64,000 bases of DNA, from assembly GCF_020171725.1 (NCBI RefSeq), contig NZ_JAIVAJ010000006.1, positions 248,001 through 312,000 on the forward strand, written 5' to 3'. Each line of letters opens with the position of its first letter. The stretch's first letter is position 1. Source of the DNA: Halobacillus litoralis (GTDB taxonomy: Bacteria > Bacillota > Bacilli > Bacillales > Halobacillaceae). The position numbers were made by a program, and so were the translations under genes. Below are positions 17,605-27,145 of this stretch, one piece after another. The notes beneath the pieces are model-generated. The model saw only the letters and a list, made by a program, of their open reading frames with translations, was not told where the DNA came from and ran no database searches.

Positions 17605-17631
17605 TGAAGTATAGTCTATTTAAGCCGACAT
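17605..17631 (+). promoter_or_regulatory. SigD-like promoter of the pseudaminic acid operon
   Basis: TGAA (17605-17608), 15 bases, then GCCGACAT (17624-17631), which differs from the SigD consensus at one base in each element. It lies 42 bases before pseB. If real, it ties glycan synthesis to flagellin expression. The remaining gap from the fliT terminator (17386-17604) is AT-rich and shows no gene. Confidence 0.6.
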
Positions 17632-17655
17632 AAAAAATACAACATTATCAATTAG

Positions 17656-18663
<1,008 letters not shown>

Positions 18664-18669
18664 TTACTC

Positions 18670-19839
18670 ATGGATCTTAATAGAAACATACCATATGGTA
18701 GACAATGGGTGGATAATGATGACATAGAAGAAGTAATAAAAATTCTAAAGAGCGATTATTTGACTACGGGACCAGCAGTTGAAAGATTCGAGCAGGACAT
18801 GGCAGACTATGTTGGATCAAAATATGCAGTTGCTTTTTCTAGCGGAACTGCGGCTCTCCATGCGGCATGTTTTGCAGCAGGAATTAAAGCAGGAGATGAA
18901 GTTGTTACTTCTTCAATGACCTTTGCAGCATCGGCAAATTGTGTGATTTATCAAGGTGCAACACCTAAGTTTGCAGAGATTAATCCTAATAATGGAAATA
19001 TAAACCCTGCTTCTATCGAAGAATGTATTACTGATAAGACTAAGGCAATTATACCAGTTCACTATACGGGGCGACCGACTGAAATGGATGAAATACTAGA
19101 TATTGCTCAACGTTATAATCTGATAGTCATAGAAGATGCCGCTCATGCTTTGGGAGCTCTATATAAAAAGAAGAAGATTGGTTCAATTAGTGATATGACA
19201 ATGTTTAGCTTCCACCCCGTAAAAAATATCACCACCGGTGAAGGCGGAGTTATAACTACAAACAACAAAAAATATTTTCAAACCTTACAACAGTTCCGTT
19301 CTCATGGTGTTACTCGAGACCCTCAAGGTTTAGTAAACCAGATTGATGGGCCTTGGTACTATGAGATGCAATTCTTAGGATATAATTACCGCATGACGGA
19401 TATTCAAGCAGCGTTAGGGTCAAGTCAACTGAAAAAACTTGATTTCTTTATTCAAAAACGCAGGGAAATAGTGAAATATTATAACGGAAAGTTTAAAAAT
19501 ATTGGAGTAATAAAACCACTTAATATAGATGCAATTGAAAGTTCAAGCTGGCACTTATATGTTGTAAGATTAGAACTTAATAAATTAGTCGTTAGTCGTA
19601 AAAAGATTGTAGAACTTCTATTAGAAGAAAAAATCAATGTTAACGTACATTATATACCTGTTTATAAGCATCCCTATTATCAATCTTTAGGTTACGATTA
19701 TAAATTGCATCCCGCTACAGATCAATTTTATGAAAGTATTATAACACTACCTTTATATCCTTCTATGACTAATGATCAAGTCTCAAAAATCTGCGAAGTT
19801 TTCATGAAGATTATTAGCAAATACATGCGAGCAAACTAG
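18670..19839 (+). CDS. pseC: UDP-4-keto sugar aminotransferase PseC
   Basis: PseC is a DegT/DnrJ/EryC1-family PLP enzyme that aminates C4 of the PseB product using glutamate, giving UDP-4-amino-4,6-dideoxy-AltNAc. The 389-residue protein shows the PLP phosphate-binding SSGTAALHAA (58-67), aspartate D156 in VIEDAAHALG, and the Schiff-base lysine K185 in FSFHPVKNITTGEGG. The N-terminus IPYGRQWVDNDDI is typical of PseC. The free amine made here is normally acetylated by PseH, which this cluster lacks. Confidence 0.95.
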   Translation: MDLNRNIPYGRQWVDNDDIEEVIKILKSDYLTTGPAVERFEQDMADYVGSKYAVAFSSGTAALHAACFAAGIKAGDEVVTSSMTFAASANCVIYQGATPKFAEINPNNGNINPASIEECITDKTKAIIPVHYTGRPTEMDEILDIAQRYNLIVIEDAAHALGALYKKKKIGSISDMTMFSFHPVKNITTGEGGVITTNNKKYFQTLQQFRSHGVTRDPQGLVNQIDGPWYYEMQFLGYNYRMTDIQAALGSSQLKKLDFFIQKRREIVKYYNGKFKNIGVIKPLNIDAIESSSWHLYVVRLELNKLVVSRKKIVELLLEEKINVNVHYIPVYKHPYYQSLGYDYKLHPATDQFYESIITLPLYPSMTNDQVSKICEVFMKIISKYMRAN

Positions 19840-19864
19840 CATTTAATGATTGGGGGTACCTGAT

Positions 19865-20593
19865 ATGGAAAAATATTGCGTAATTATTCAAGCGAGAATG
19901 TCTTCCACAAGACTTCCTGGGAAAATAATGAAAGAAGTCCTCGGGAAACCTCTACTAGAATACCAATTGGAAAGGCTGGGCTATTGCGAATCTGTTGATG
20001 AAATAGTTGTTGCTACCACAAATAATCCTGCAGATGATGTAATTGTTAGCTTTTGTAAAGAGAATGGATACAGAGTATTTCGTGGTTCGGAAGATGATGT
20101 GCTTTCGCGGTACTACTGTACATCAATAGAAGTTGAGGCAGATCATATAATTAGAATTACTTCAGATTGTCCGTTGATTGACCCTCAAGTTGTCGATAAA
20201 GTAGTAGAAAGTTACAAAAAAAACAGGGAACAATTCAACCTAGTATCGAATACTGTGAAAAGAACCTTTCCACGTGGATTAGATGTCTCCGTATTCTCAG
20301 TGAAAACTTTGAAAGAAGCTTTTGAACTTGCTTCGAAACCGCTTGATCGTGAACACGTTACCAAATATATTTATGAGAACAACTATAAAGTACTGGGTTT
20401 CGAAAATGATCAAGACCTAAGTAATCATCGTTGGACAGTAGACACTTACGAAGATTTTTTGCTTGTGAAAAATGTAATCGAATCACTTTATCCAATTAAA
20501 AATAATTTTGATCTTTATGATGTGATTAAATTCTTAAATTGCAACAAAGAGATATATGAACTTAATGTACATGTGGAACAAAAAAGAGGGTGA
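19865..20593 (+). CDS. pseF: CMP-pseudaminic acid cytidylyltransferase PseF (SpsF-like)
   Basis: PseF activates the finished nonulosonic acid with CTP. ATG 19865 is chosen over TTG 19850 because GGGGGT lies between them at the proper distance and the protein then begins MEKYCVIIQARMSSTRLPGK. That carries the nucleotide-binding ARxxSxRLPGK loop at 10-20. The later motifs RGSEDDVLSRYY and ITSDCPLIDP are those of the SpsF/PseF subfamily. It is 242 residues long. It is placed between pseC and pseG rather than at the end of the operon. Confidence 0.9.
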   Translation: MEKYCVIIQARMSSTRLPGKIMKEVLGKPLLEYQLERLGYCESVDEIVVATTNNPADDVIVSFCKENGYRVFRGSEDDVLSRYYCTSIEVEADHIIRITSDCPLIDPQVVDKVVESYKKNREQFNLVSNTVKRTFPRGLDVSVFSVKTLKEAFELASKPLDREHVTKYIYENNYKVLGFENDQDLSNHRWTVDTYEDFLLVKNVIESLYPIKNNFDLYDVIKFLNCNKEIYELNVHVEQKRG

Positions 20594-20597
20594 CTAT

Positions 20598-21641
20598 TTG
20601 TTACAAGAAAAGATAGTTATAAGGGTTGATGGTAACTCAAAGGTAGGAATTGGTCATGTAATGAGGTGTCTTGCTATCGCAGAACATTGGAAACTATACT
20701 ATTCTGCTGAAGTTGTATTTTTGACAAAAGAGTTGCCCGTCTATATTTTGGATCTTTTAGAGGAGAAAGGTTTTTATGCACATATACTTAGCTTAGATAA
20801 GGTTGGAAGTGAGACTGACGGTGAATTAACAAGAGAATTTATGGAAGCAACTAATTCCGACTGGTTAATTGTAGATGGTTACGAATTTAAAAGTTTTTTT
20901 TACAGCACTTTTGTCAAAGTCAAGTTTAAAATTATGATAGTTGATGATCTTGGTATTTCCAATTTTTATATAGCTGATTTATTGGTGAATAAAAGCTTAA
21001 ACTATAAAAATATTGATTACAGGGGGAGGACCACAGAAAATACAAAGCTATTGTTAGGTCCTGATTACACTCCGCTAAGGCAAGAGTTTATCCAATCAAA
21101 AGCCTATAGAGTTAACCCTCATGCTAGGAAGATTTTAATAACTTTTGGTGGTAGTGATCCTGTTGATGCTACTAGCATTATATTAAATGCTCTCACTTTA
21201 ATGAATTTAAGTAATCTAAGTGTAAAAGTATTGGTTGGACCAAGCAATTTAAAATCATTTTCTTTAGACGAATTTTCACGCGCATTTAATGATGTGGAGA
21301 TAGTATATGGCTCCTCAGAAATAAGCGAGATGTACATCTGGGCTGATTTAATAATAACCGCTGGAGGGACTTCATTAACTGAAATTTGCTACTTTGGTGT
21401 ACCTTCAATCAGTTACAATATTGTCGATAATCAAAAGTCTGCAATTATTATAGATAAGGTGTATGGAGCGACAAACTTTCTTGGGAACATAAGCGAGTTT
21501 TCTTTTGATATATTTCAGGACACATTTATTGAGTTAATTAATAGTTTTAGCAAGCGAAAGCTTATGAGTAAGAATGGAAAGGATTTAATCGATGGGAAAG
21601 GCAACGAAAGAATATTAGAGAAGGTTAAAGAGATTCATTAA
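20598..21641 (+). CDS. pseG: UDP-2,4-diamino-trideoxy-altrose hydrolase PseG
   Basis: PseG removes UDP before the PseI condensation. TTG 20598 is the likely start: AAGAGGG is 7 bases upstream and it lies just after the pseF stop. The longer ORF from 20556 would overlap pseF. In this numbering VGIGHVMRC (16-24) contains H20, equivalent to the catalytic histidine of Campylobacter PseG, and ILITFGGSDP is the nucleotide-sugar loop of this GT-B-like fold. At about 347 residues there is no fused C-terminal GNAT domain, which matters because some clusters fuse PseH to PseG. The UDP-sugar substrate may carry an unusual N-acyl group here. Confidence 0.92.
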   Translation: MLQEKIVIRVDGNSKVGIGHVMRCLAIAEHWKLYYSAEVVFLTKELPVYILDLLEEKGFYAHILSLDKVGSETDGELTREFMEATNSDWLIVDGYEFKSFFYSTFVKVKFKIMIVDDLGISNFYIADLLVNKSLNYKNIDYRGRTTENTKLLLGPDYTPLRQEFIQSKAYRVNPHARKILITFGGSDPVDATSIILNALTLMNLSNLSVKVLVGPSNLKSFSLDEFSRAFNDVEIVYGSSEISEMYIWADLIITAGGTSLTEICYFGVPSISYNIVDNQKSAIIIDKVYGATNFLGNISEFSFDIFQDTFIELINSFSKRKLMSKNGKDLIDGKGNERILEKVKEIH

Positions 21642-21718
21642 TTATTCCTTTCAACCATTTTATCAAAAGGGAAAATAAGGTCATCGTAATAGAAGCATCT
21701 TATAAACGAGGTATTCAT

Positions 21719-22420
21719 ATGGAGATTAAAATAACACAAGGCTTTTATGGAGATAATCTTTTAAAGCCCGCGGACTTTAACATAATAATTGATGTTGTAA
21801 GAGCATTTACAGTGTGTAATTTTGCGTTCATGAAGGGTATTAATAAAATCATTCTAGTTAATGAAATTAATGAATGTCTGAACCTAAAATCAGCAAGTAG
21901 GGACCTAATATTAGCTGGTGAAGTTAATGGTTATAAAATCGAGGGGTTCGATTTGGGGAATTCTCCAAGAGAGATTATAAAATCTAACTCTTTATTACAA
22001 GGGAAAAATCTAGTCCTCAGAACTACGAACGGTGTAAAAGCAACATTAAATTGCTTGGAGGCTAAAGAGGTTTTAGTAGCAGGATTAGTTGATTTGCAAA
22101 ATATAGCACAGTATTTAAAAGAGATTGATATTGAGGATTCTAGGATAAATATAATTGCTTCGCACCCTACAAGTAATGAAGACTTGGCTTGTGCGAAATA
22201 CCTTAAAGGTTTACTTACCGAGAATCAAAAGGTTTGTTTAAGTGAAGTGAAAAATAGTATTCAAACGGCAGAAGCAGTTCAAAAGTTTTATGATCCAAGT
22301 AATAAAGACTTTGACGAAGAGGATATACATCTTTGTCTCAAAGAATTTAATAATAATTTTGTGATGAAAGTTAATAAAAATGGTAGATATCCAGTAGTTG
22401 AGAGGTTTGACTTTAAATGA
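21719..22420 (+). CDS. comB: 2-phosphosulfolactate phosphatase family protein (ComB)
   Basis: ComB is a Mg-dependent phosphatase that turns (R)-2-phospho-3-sulfolactate into (R)-3-sulfolactate. It is known from coenzyme M synthesis in methanogens and from sulfolactate formation in Bacillus spores (yitC). The 233-residue product has the family blocks IIIDVVRAFTVCNFAF (about 22-37), LAGEVNGYKIEGFDLGNSP (65-83) and LVLRTTNGVKAT (98-109). It overlaps comA by ATGA, so the two are coupled. Neither coenzyme M genes (comC, comD, comE) nor spore genes are nearby. Its place between pseG and pseI points to sulfolactate as a glycan precursor. The name clashes with competence comB, which is unrelated. Confidence 0.88.
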   Translation: MEIKITQGFYGDNLLKPADFNIIIDVVRAFTVCNFAFMKGINKIILVNEINECLNLKSASRDLILAGEVNGYKIEGFDLGNSPREIIKSNSLLQGKNLVLRTTNGVKATLNCLEAKEVLVAGLVDLQNIAQYLKEIDIEDSRINIIASHPTSNEDLACAKYLKGLLTENQKVCLSEVKNSIQTAEAVQKFYDPSNKDFDEEDIHLCLKEFNNNFVMKVNKNGRYPVVERFDFK

Positions 22421-23154
22421 ATAATTTTTTTTCACATACAGAAAGTGCAAACAAACGTGGGGAAAACATCCTGATTGATAAGGGGTTGCCAACTAGATAT
22501 TTTCAAGATGTTATAGAAAGTCAGAGTAGTTTAGTGGATTTTGTGAAGTTTGGTTGGGGAACCTCAATAGTCTCGCCAAACATTGATGAAAAAATCGATA
22601 TTTTAAGAAAACATAATGTGAAATACTTTTTCGGAGGAACACTCTTTGAAAAAAGTGTGCTAGAAAAAAGTGTGGAAGACTACATCAATTATTGCTTAGA
22701 TAAAGGTTGTGAATTTGTAGAAATATCAAACGGTACAATTAATTTAAGTAATTCAGAAAAAAGCCACTATATAAGTGAATTCTCAAAGAAGTTTAAAGTT
22801 TTCAGTGAAGTTGGATATAAAGATGAAGTTAGGTCTGAAGTTATGACGACTAAAGAGTGGTTAAGTTTTATTAGACAAGACATAGAAGCTGGAGCAATAA
22901 AAGTTATTACGGAGACTAGAGAAAGTGGTCAATCAGGTATTTGCAATAGCTCTGGGGAAATTAAAGAAGATGTAATAGAAGTGATTAGCGAAATAAGTAA
23001 AGACAAATTAATATTTGAGGCACCAAATAAGGACTTGCAGGTCTACTTTATTAAAAAGTTTGGTTGTGAAGTAAACTTAGCGAATGTATCATTTGATGAT
23101 TTAATATCTTTGGAAACCTTAAGGTTTGGTCTCAGGTCAGATACATTATTATAG
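22417..23154 (+). CDS. comA: Phosphosulfolactate synthase (ComA)
   Basis: ComA adds sulfite to phosphoenolpyruvate to make (R)-2-phospho-3-sulfolactate. The 245-residue TIM-barrel protein matches the family along its length: VDFVKFGWGTS (40-50), FFGGTLFE, CEFVEISNGTINLS, KVFSEVGYKDE, ITETRESGQSGI (164-175), FEAPNKDLQVYFI (200-212) and LETLRFGLRSDTL at the end. Catalytic acidic and Lys residues of the barrel appear retained. ATG 22417 overlaps the comB stop. It is unusual inside a nonulosonic acid operon. PEP would be shared between this enzyme and PseI. Confidence 0.93.
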   Translation: MNNFFSHTESANKRGENILIDKGLPTRYFQDVIESQSSLVDFVKFGWGTSIVSPNIDEKIDILRKHNVKYFFGGTLFEKSVLEKSVEDYINYCLDKGCEFVEISNGTINLSNSEKSHYISEFSKKFKVFSEVGYKDEVRSEVMTTKEWLSFIRQDIEAGAIKVITETRESGQSGICNSSGEIKEDVIEVISEISKDKLIFEAPNKDLQVYFIKKFGCEVNLANVSFDDLISLETLRFGLRSDTLL

Positions 23155-23175
23155 TTTTACGGAGGAGGTTTGAAA

Positions 23176-24390
23176 TTGACTTTTAAAGTTATGATTGTGG
23201 GAGCGGGTAAAGAACAACTTGAAATTATCATTAAATCTAAAGCAAGAGGTTATTACGTGATTGCTGTAGATGGAGATCCCAGTGCAATAGGGTTCGACTT
23301 TGCAGATGAGCATCACAATATCAGTACAAAAGATAATGTTAGAATTTCAAAGCTGGCGCTTGAAAAAAATATTGATGCCATCACATATATGATTACTGAG
23401 ACACCAATGAGAAGTGTAAGGGAAGTGTGTGACCTACTAAATTTGAAAGGCCCAAGTGATAAAAGTGTTGAAGCAAGTGTTAGTAAAAGTTATATGAGAA
23501 ACCTTTTTTATAAAGGAGGGATATCAAGCCCAATATATTATACTCTGAATTCAGTAAAAGGTATCTCTGGTGTTCTGAATAGTGAGAATTTAAGTTTCCC
23601 CTTAGTGGTTAAACCTTCTGATGCAGCAGGACAAGTGGGTATTTCTAAAGTAAATAGTGAGAGAGAACTGTTATCAGCTGTGGAAACGGCTTTGAAAAAG
23701 TCATCTGAAAGCAATATTGTAATTGAAGAGTTCATGGAAGGTTTTGAGGTAAATGTAATACTTGTGGTCCAAAATAAGGAGATTAAATTTCTTACTATCT
23801 CAGACAGAGTCACTAAACCAGAAGCATTTGGGATAGCTTTGAAACACGTGTACCCTAGTCAAATCTCGTATAAGACATACATTGAAATCATGAATATGTG
23901 TAACAAGATTATTGATTTATTAGAAGTGGATACAGGAATACTATACCCTCAAATTATGGTTACAAACTCTGGTCCGAAAGTTGTTGAGATAGGTGAACGG
24001 ATACCTGGTGGCCAGATGAAAGATATCTTTAAGTATGCAACAGGATTTAATTTAGTGGATATTCAACTTGACTTAGTAGCTGGGAATGTCATACGTACTG
24101 ATAGACATTCGGCAAGCAATGAAGCATTCAATGCAGTAATTATACAATTCCTAACAGCTGACCCTGGTCCGCTCAAAACAGGATTAGTCAAAGAAGCTAA
24201 AGGGATGAATGATTTAGATCAGTTAGTTGGTATAATTGATCACGATTATTACTTAGAGAAAGATGAAATAAGAGAACTACAAACATCTAGTGATCGTTAT
24301 TATTACTATACAGTTGTCGGGGAAAGTTTAACTGACGTCAGCGATAACAGTGAGAAGGCATTCAGTGTATTGAGCTTTGAAACTGAATAA
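23176..24390 (+). CDS. ATP-grasp carboxylate-amine ligase of the Pse island
   Basis: I choose TTG 23176, 7 bases after GGAGGAGG, rather than TTG 23170, which touches it. The product has about 404 residues. Domains are an N-terminal preATP-grasp fold (MTFKVMIVGAGKEQ, then VIAVDGDPSA), the ATP-binding FPLVVKPSDAAGQVGISKV (141-159), IVIEEFMEGFEVNV (181-194), and the metal/phosphate-binding VVEIGERIPGGQM (269-281). This is the carbamoyl-phosphate-synthetase/PurK-like ligase class, which activates a carboxylate as acyl phosphate and joins it to an amine. Its neighbours make a carboxylate (sulfolactate) and an amino sugar (PseC product). I infer that it replaces PseH by forming an N-(3-sulfolactyl) amide. 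The substrate is unproven. Confidence 0.85.
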   Translation: MTFKVMIVGAGKEQLEIIIKSKARGYYVIAVDGDPSAIGFDFADEHHNISTKDNVRISKLALEKNIDAITYMITETPMRSVREVCDLLNLKGPSDKSVEASVSKSYMRNLFYKGGISSPIYYTLNSVKGISGVLNSENLSFPLVVKPSDAAGQVGISKVNSERELLSAVETALKKSSESNIVIEEFMEGFEVNVILVVQNKEIKFLTISDRVTKPEAFGIALKHVYPSQISYKTYIEIMNMCNKIIDLLEVDTGILYPQIMVTNSGPKVVEIGERIPGGQMKDIFKYATGFNLVDIQLDLVAGNVIRTDRHSASNEAFNAVIIQFLTADPGPLKTGLVKEAKGMNDLDQLVGIIDHDYYLEKDEIRELQTSSDRYYYYTVVGESLTDVSDNSEKAFSVLSFETE

Positions 24391-24428
24391 GTGAATAATG
24401 ACAATTCAAGAGAAGGAGAGGGTAGAGA

Positions 24429-25466
24429 ATGAATAAGTTTAATATAAAATATAGAGAAGAGCCACTAGTTGTTGCGGAGCTGTCTGGCAATCATAATCAG
24501 TCGCTTTCTAAAGCTTTAGAATTGGTTGATTTGGCTTCAGAGGCTGGCGTGGACGCTGTTAAATTGCAGACTTATACTCCAGATACTATGACTTTAGACT
24601 TGAAAGAGAATGAATTTAAGATTAACAATCCGGAAAATCTATGGAGCGGTTATTCACTGTATGAATTATATCATAAGTCGTTCACTCCATGGGAATGGCA
24701 TGAACCTATTTTTAAGAGATGCGAACAGCTTGGAATGTATGCCTTCAGCTCGCCTTTTGATAATAGTTCAGTTGAATTTCTTGAAAGTTTAGACGTTCCT
24801 TGTTATAAAATTGCTTCCTTTGAAAATATAGATATACCTTTGATCAAGAAAGTGGCCCAAACAGGTAAACCTTTAATAATATCTAGTGGAATGGCTACAG
24901 TTGCCGAATTATGGGAAGCAGTTGAGGTTGCGAGTAAGAACGGTTGTGAAGACATAACTATATTGAAATGTACAACATCTTATCCAGCCAGGGCTGAAGA
25001 TAGTAATATAAGAACAATTCCTCACATGAAAGACCTTTTCCAAAATTGTAATATTGGATTATCAGATCATACTTTAGGGATTGGTGTTGCTGTTGCTAGT
25101 GTAGCTTTAGGAGCGAAAGTAATTGAGAAACACTTAAAACTACCTGGTGATCGAGAAGGTGTGGATTCAGCTTTTTCTTTGGATCCTATTGAGATGAGAG
25201 ATCTAGTAACTGAGGTCAAGAGAGCTTGGTCTTCTTTAGGTACAATTAGTTATGGGGCGACCATTAAAGAAGAACAAGCAAAGAAAAGAAGGCGGTCATT
25301 ATATATATCTAGAGATGTAGTTGAAGGAGAGGAAATTACCGAGGACAATGTTAAGTCAATAAGACCGGGACTCGGTCTGCCCCCTAAATATAAGTCTGTA
25401 GTCATGGGCAGAACATTTAAAAGTGATTATAAAAAAGGTACCCCATTGTCCTGGGACTTAATCTGA
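24429..25466 (+). CDS. pseI: Pseudaminic acid synthase PseI
   Basis: PseI condenses the trideoxy-diamino-altrose with PEP to form the nine-carbon sugar. The 345-residue NeuB-family enzyme begins with VVAELSGNHNQSLSKALELV, then AGVDAVKLQTYTPDT. It has the barrel motifs YAFSSPFD, ISSGMATVAEL, LKCTTSYPA, NIGLSDHTLGIGV and KHLKLPGDREGVDSAFS. A C-terminal SAF/antifreeze-like domain (about 285-345, RRSLYISRDVVEGEEI) completes it. PseI rather than NeuB or LegI is favoured by the pseB/C/G context. GGAGAGGG precedes the ATG. It is the last clear gene of the Pse operon. Confidence 0.94.
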   Translation: MNKFNIKYREEPLVVAELSGNHNQSLSKALELVDLASEAGVDAVKLQTYTPDTMTLDLKENEFKINNPENLWSGYSLYELYHKSFTPWEWHEPIFKRCEQLGMYAFSSPFDNSSVEFLESLDVPCYKIASFENIDIPLIKKVAQTGKPLIISSGMATVAELWEAVEVASKNGCEDITILKCTTSYPARAEDSNIRTIPHMKDLFQNCNIGLSDHTLGIGVAVASVALGAKVIEKHLKLPGDREGVDSAFSLDPIEMRDLVTEVKRAWSSLGTISYGATIKEEQAKKRRRSLYISRDVVEGEEITEDNVKSIRPGLGLPPKYKSVVMGRTFKSDYKKGTPLSWDLI

Positions 25467-25482
25467 AGGAAAGGGAATTCAT

Positions 25483-25537
25483 TTTGTCTTTTGTGTTCCA
25501 TGCATATAGTTAATATGTATGGAAAGTTAAAGACAAA
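25483..25537. repeat. Long hairpin after pseI
   Basis: The outer stem TTTGTCTTT/AAAGACAAA and the inner stem TTCCATGCATAT/ATATGTATGGAA (one G-U) are separated by a small internal loop. No T run follows, so it is not a typical terminator. It marks the end of the Pse operon. A TATAAT at 25578-25583 may belong to the promoter of the next gene. Confidence 0.6.
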
Positions 25538-25678
25538 GCGCGAATTTATGATTGTATTAATAAGGGGACAGCTTTTGTATAATTAGAGCTATCGTCAATC
25601 TACATACTTCCCCTTAGAAAATTTCAGATTAACCGATTCTATTTAAGACATCCTTTGTCATTAATTTGGAGGGTTTAG

Positions 25679-27010
25679 ATGAAAAAAAGAATTGATGAAG
25701 TAGAAAAGTATGCTTCTAACAGTAAGGTTGTTTTGTATGGTGCTGGGGATATAACAGAAGAATTATTGGAGTATTTATCAAGTGATGCCATGGAAAACAT
25801 CATTGGTTTAGCGGATATTTCAACATTAAAGAATGGGTATAGTATGGGAGGGGTGAAAATTTATTACCCTGAGAGTATTGAACTTTTGCAGCCAGACTAT
25901 GTGCTCGTCAATATCCAAAGCCTGAAATCTTCCAAAGAGGTTTGTATAGAGTGGGGACAAAAACTTGGAGTGGAGTTTATTGACTTGAACCGAATATGCG
26001 GTCCTTTAAGTAATAGTATCAGTCTTTCATATCCTTATAAAGTTAAGAATAATAATAGCGATGATATACTATCATTGGAAGATGAGCCTTTTAGGTTTTA
26101 TCCTAAGACTGAAAATTTCTCACAAGGTTTTTTACACTCTCCTGAATCTCCAAGTGATTTTGAGATAAAAAAGTCATCGAAGATTGCCTCGATGGGAAGT
26201 TGTTTCGCAACAGAAATTAAAAATTGGTTGAAGTTTAATGGTTACCATTACATGGAGAGTGTGAAAGGCCAAGCAGGTTATGCTGGTTCAGCAGCCTACC
26301 ACAAAGTTTTCAACACATATTCGATGTTGCAAGAATTAAAAAGAGCTTATGGGCAATTTGATCCTAAAGATGTAGTGTGGGAATTTGAAAAAGATGGGGC
26401 TTCTATACTCAAAGATCCTTATCGAAGAAGTATTGCCTGGGAAAGCTTTGATAAAATGGAGTTAGAGTTGGAACAGCACAAAAAAAATGTTACAGAGGTG
26501 TTCTCAAAATGTGACTTTTTAATACTTACTGTCGGTCAGCCTGAAGTTTGGTACAATTCAGATGATGGTTATGTATATTCTCAAATTCCGCCTACAGAAG
26601 TTTTTGATCCGGAAAAGCATAAGTGGAAGAAAACAACTTATGGTGAAAACTTGGATAATTTAGAAGAAATATATTCTTTATTTAAAAAAATGAACCCTTC
26701 AGGAAAAATAATCATAAGTTTGTCACCTGTCCCTTTAAATGCAACATTCCAAAAAAAGAATAGTATAATAGCAAATTCAGAGAACAAGTCAATGCTTAGA
26801 TGTGTGATTAGTGATTTCGTTGCTAATCACTCGAATAGTGTAAGTTATTTTCCATCTTATGAAATTGTAACTCAACTTGAAAAGGAACCTTACACTGAGG
26901 ATATGCGCCATGTTAAATCAGACACGGTAAATAACATAATGGAATTTTTTGAAGAGTATTATTGTTATAGTAAGGTTAATAACTCAAAATTTCAAACTAG
27001 ACAAATTTAG
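25679..27010 (+). CDS. GSCFA domain protein with N-terminal Rossmann-like domain
   Basis: The 443-residue protein has an N-terminal nucleotide-binding-like domain (KVVLYGAGDITEELLEYL, then NIIGLADISTLKNGYSMGGV), like those preceding sugar O-acyltransferases. A GSCFA domain follows, with IASMGSCFATEIKNWL near residue 170, then FNTYSMLQELKRAY, FLILTVGQPEVWYNS, and the C-terminal PSYEIVTQLEKEPYTEDMRHV. GSCFA proteins have an SGNH-hydrolase-like core with Ser, Gly, Asn and Asp/His blocks and often lie in glycan loci. It may add or remove an acyl group on the nonulosonic acid. This is inferred from context. GGAGGG precedes the ATG. Confidence 0.82.
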   Translation: MKKRIDEVEKYASNSKVVLYGAGDITEELLEYLSSDAMENIIGLADISTLKNGYSMGGVKIYYPESIELLQPDYVLVNIQSLKSSKEVCIEWGQKLGVEFIDLNRICGPLSNSISLSYPYKVKNNNSDDILSLEDEPFRFYPKTENFSQGFLHSPESPSDFEIKKSSKIASMGSCFATEIKNWLKFNGYHYMESVKGQAGYAGSAAYHKVFNTYSMLQELKRAYGQFDPKDVVWEFEKDGASILKDPYRRSIAWESFDKMELELEQHKKNVTEVFSKCDFLILTVGQPEVWYNSDDGYVYSQIPPTEVFDPEKHKWKKTTYGENLDNLEEIYSLFKKMNPSGKIIISLSPVPLNATFQKKNSIIANSENKSMLRCVISDFVANHSNSVSYFPSYEIVTQLEKEPYTEDMRHVKSDTVNNIMEFFEEYYCYSKVNNSKFQTRQI

Positions 27011-27076
27011 TGATGGTTCTAGTCCATTCATCTATATGCAATAATTTCCACTATATTATGACAAAATATTTCGAAA

Positions 27077-27112
27077 GTTTATGCAGGAATCGCCCGTGGT
27101 ATGATAGAATAT
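27077..27112 (+). promoter_or_regulatory. Stress/transition promoters of hpf (SigB-like and SigH-like)
   Basis: GTTTAT (27077-27082), 14 bases, TGGTAT (27097-27102) resembles a SigB promoter. Overlapping it, GCAGGAATC (27083-27091) and ATAGAATAT (27104-27112) resemble SigH elements. The B. subtilis orthologue yvyD is controlled by both SigB and SigH, so the double match is meaningful. Confidence 0.65.
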
Positions 27113-27145
27113 ATATCACATAAGGATGAAAGGAGGACACTTCTT

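Noticed and set aside
21719..23154. comB/comA as competence or coenzyme M genes
   Set aside because: The protein motifs are those of phosphosulfolactate phosphatase and synthase, not competence proteins, and the later coenzyme M steps (comC, comD, comE) are absent.
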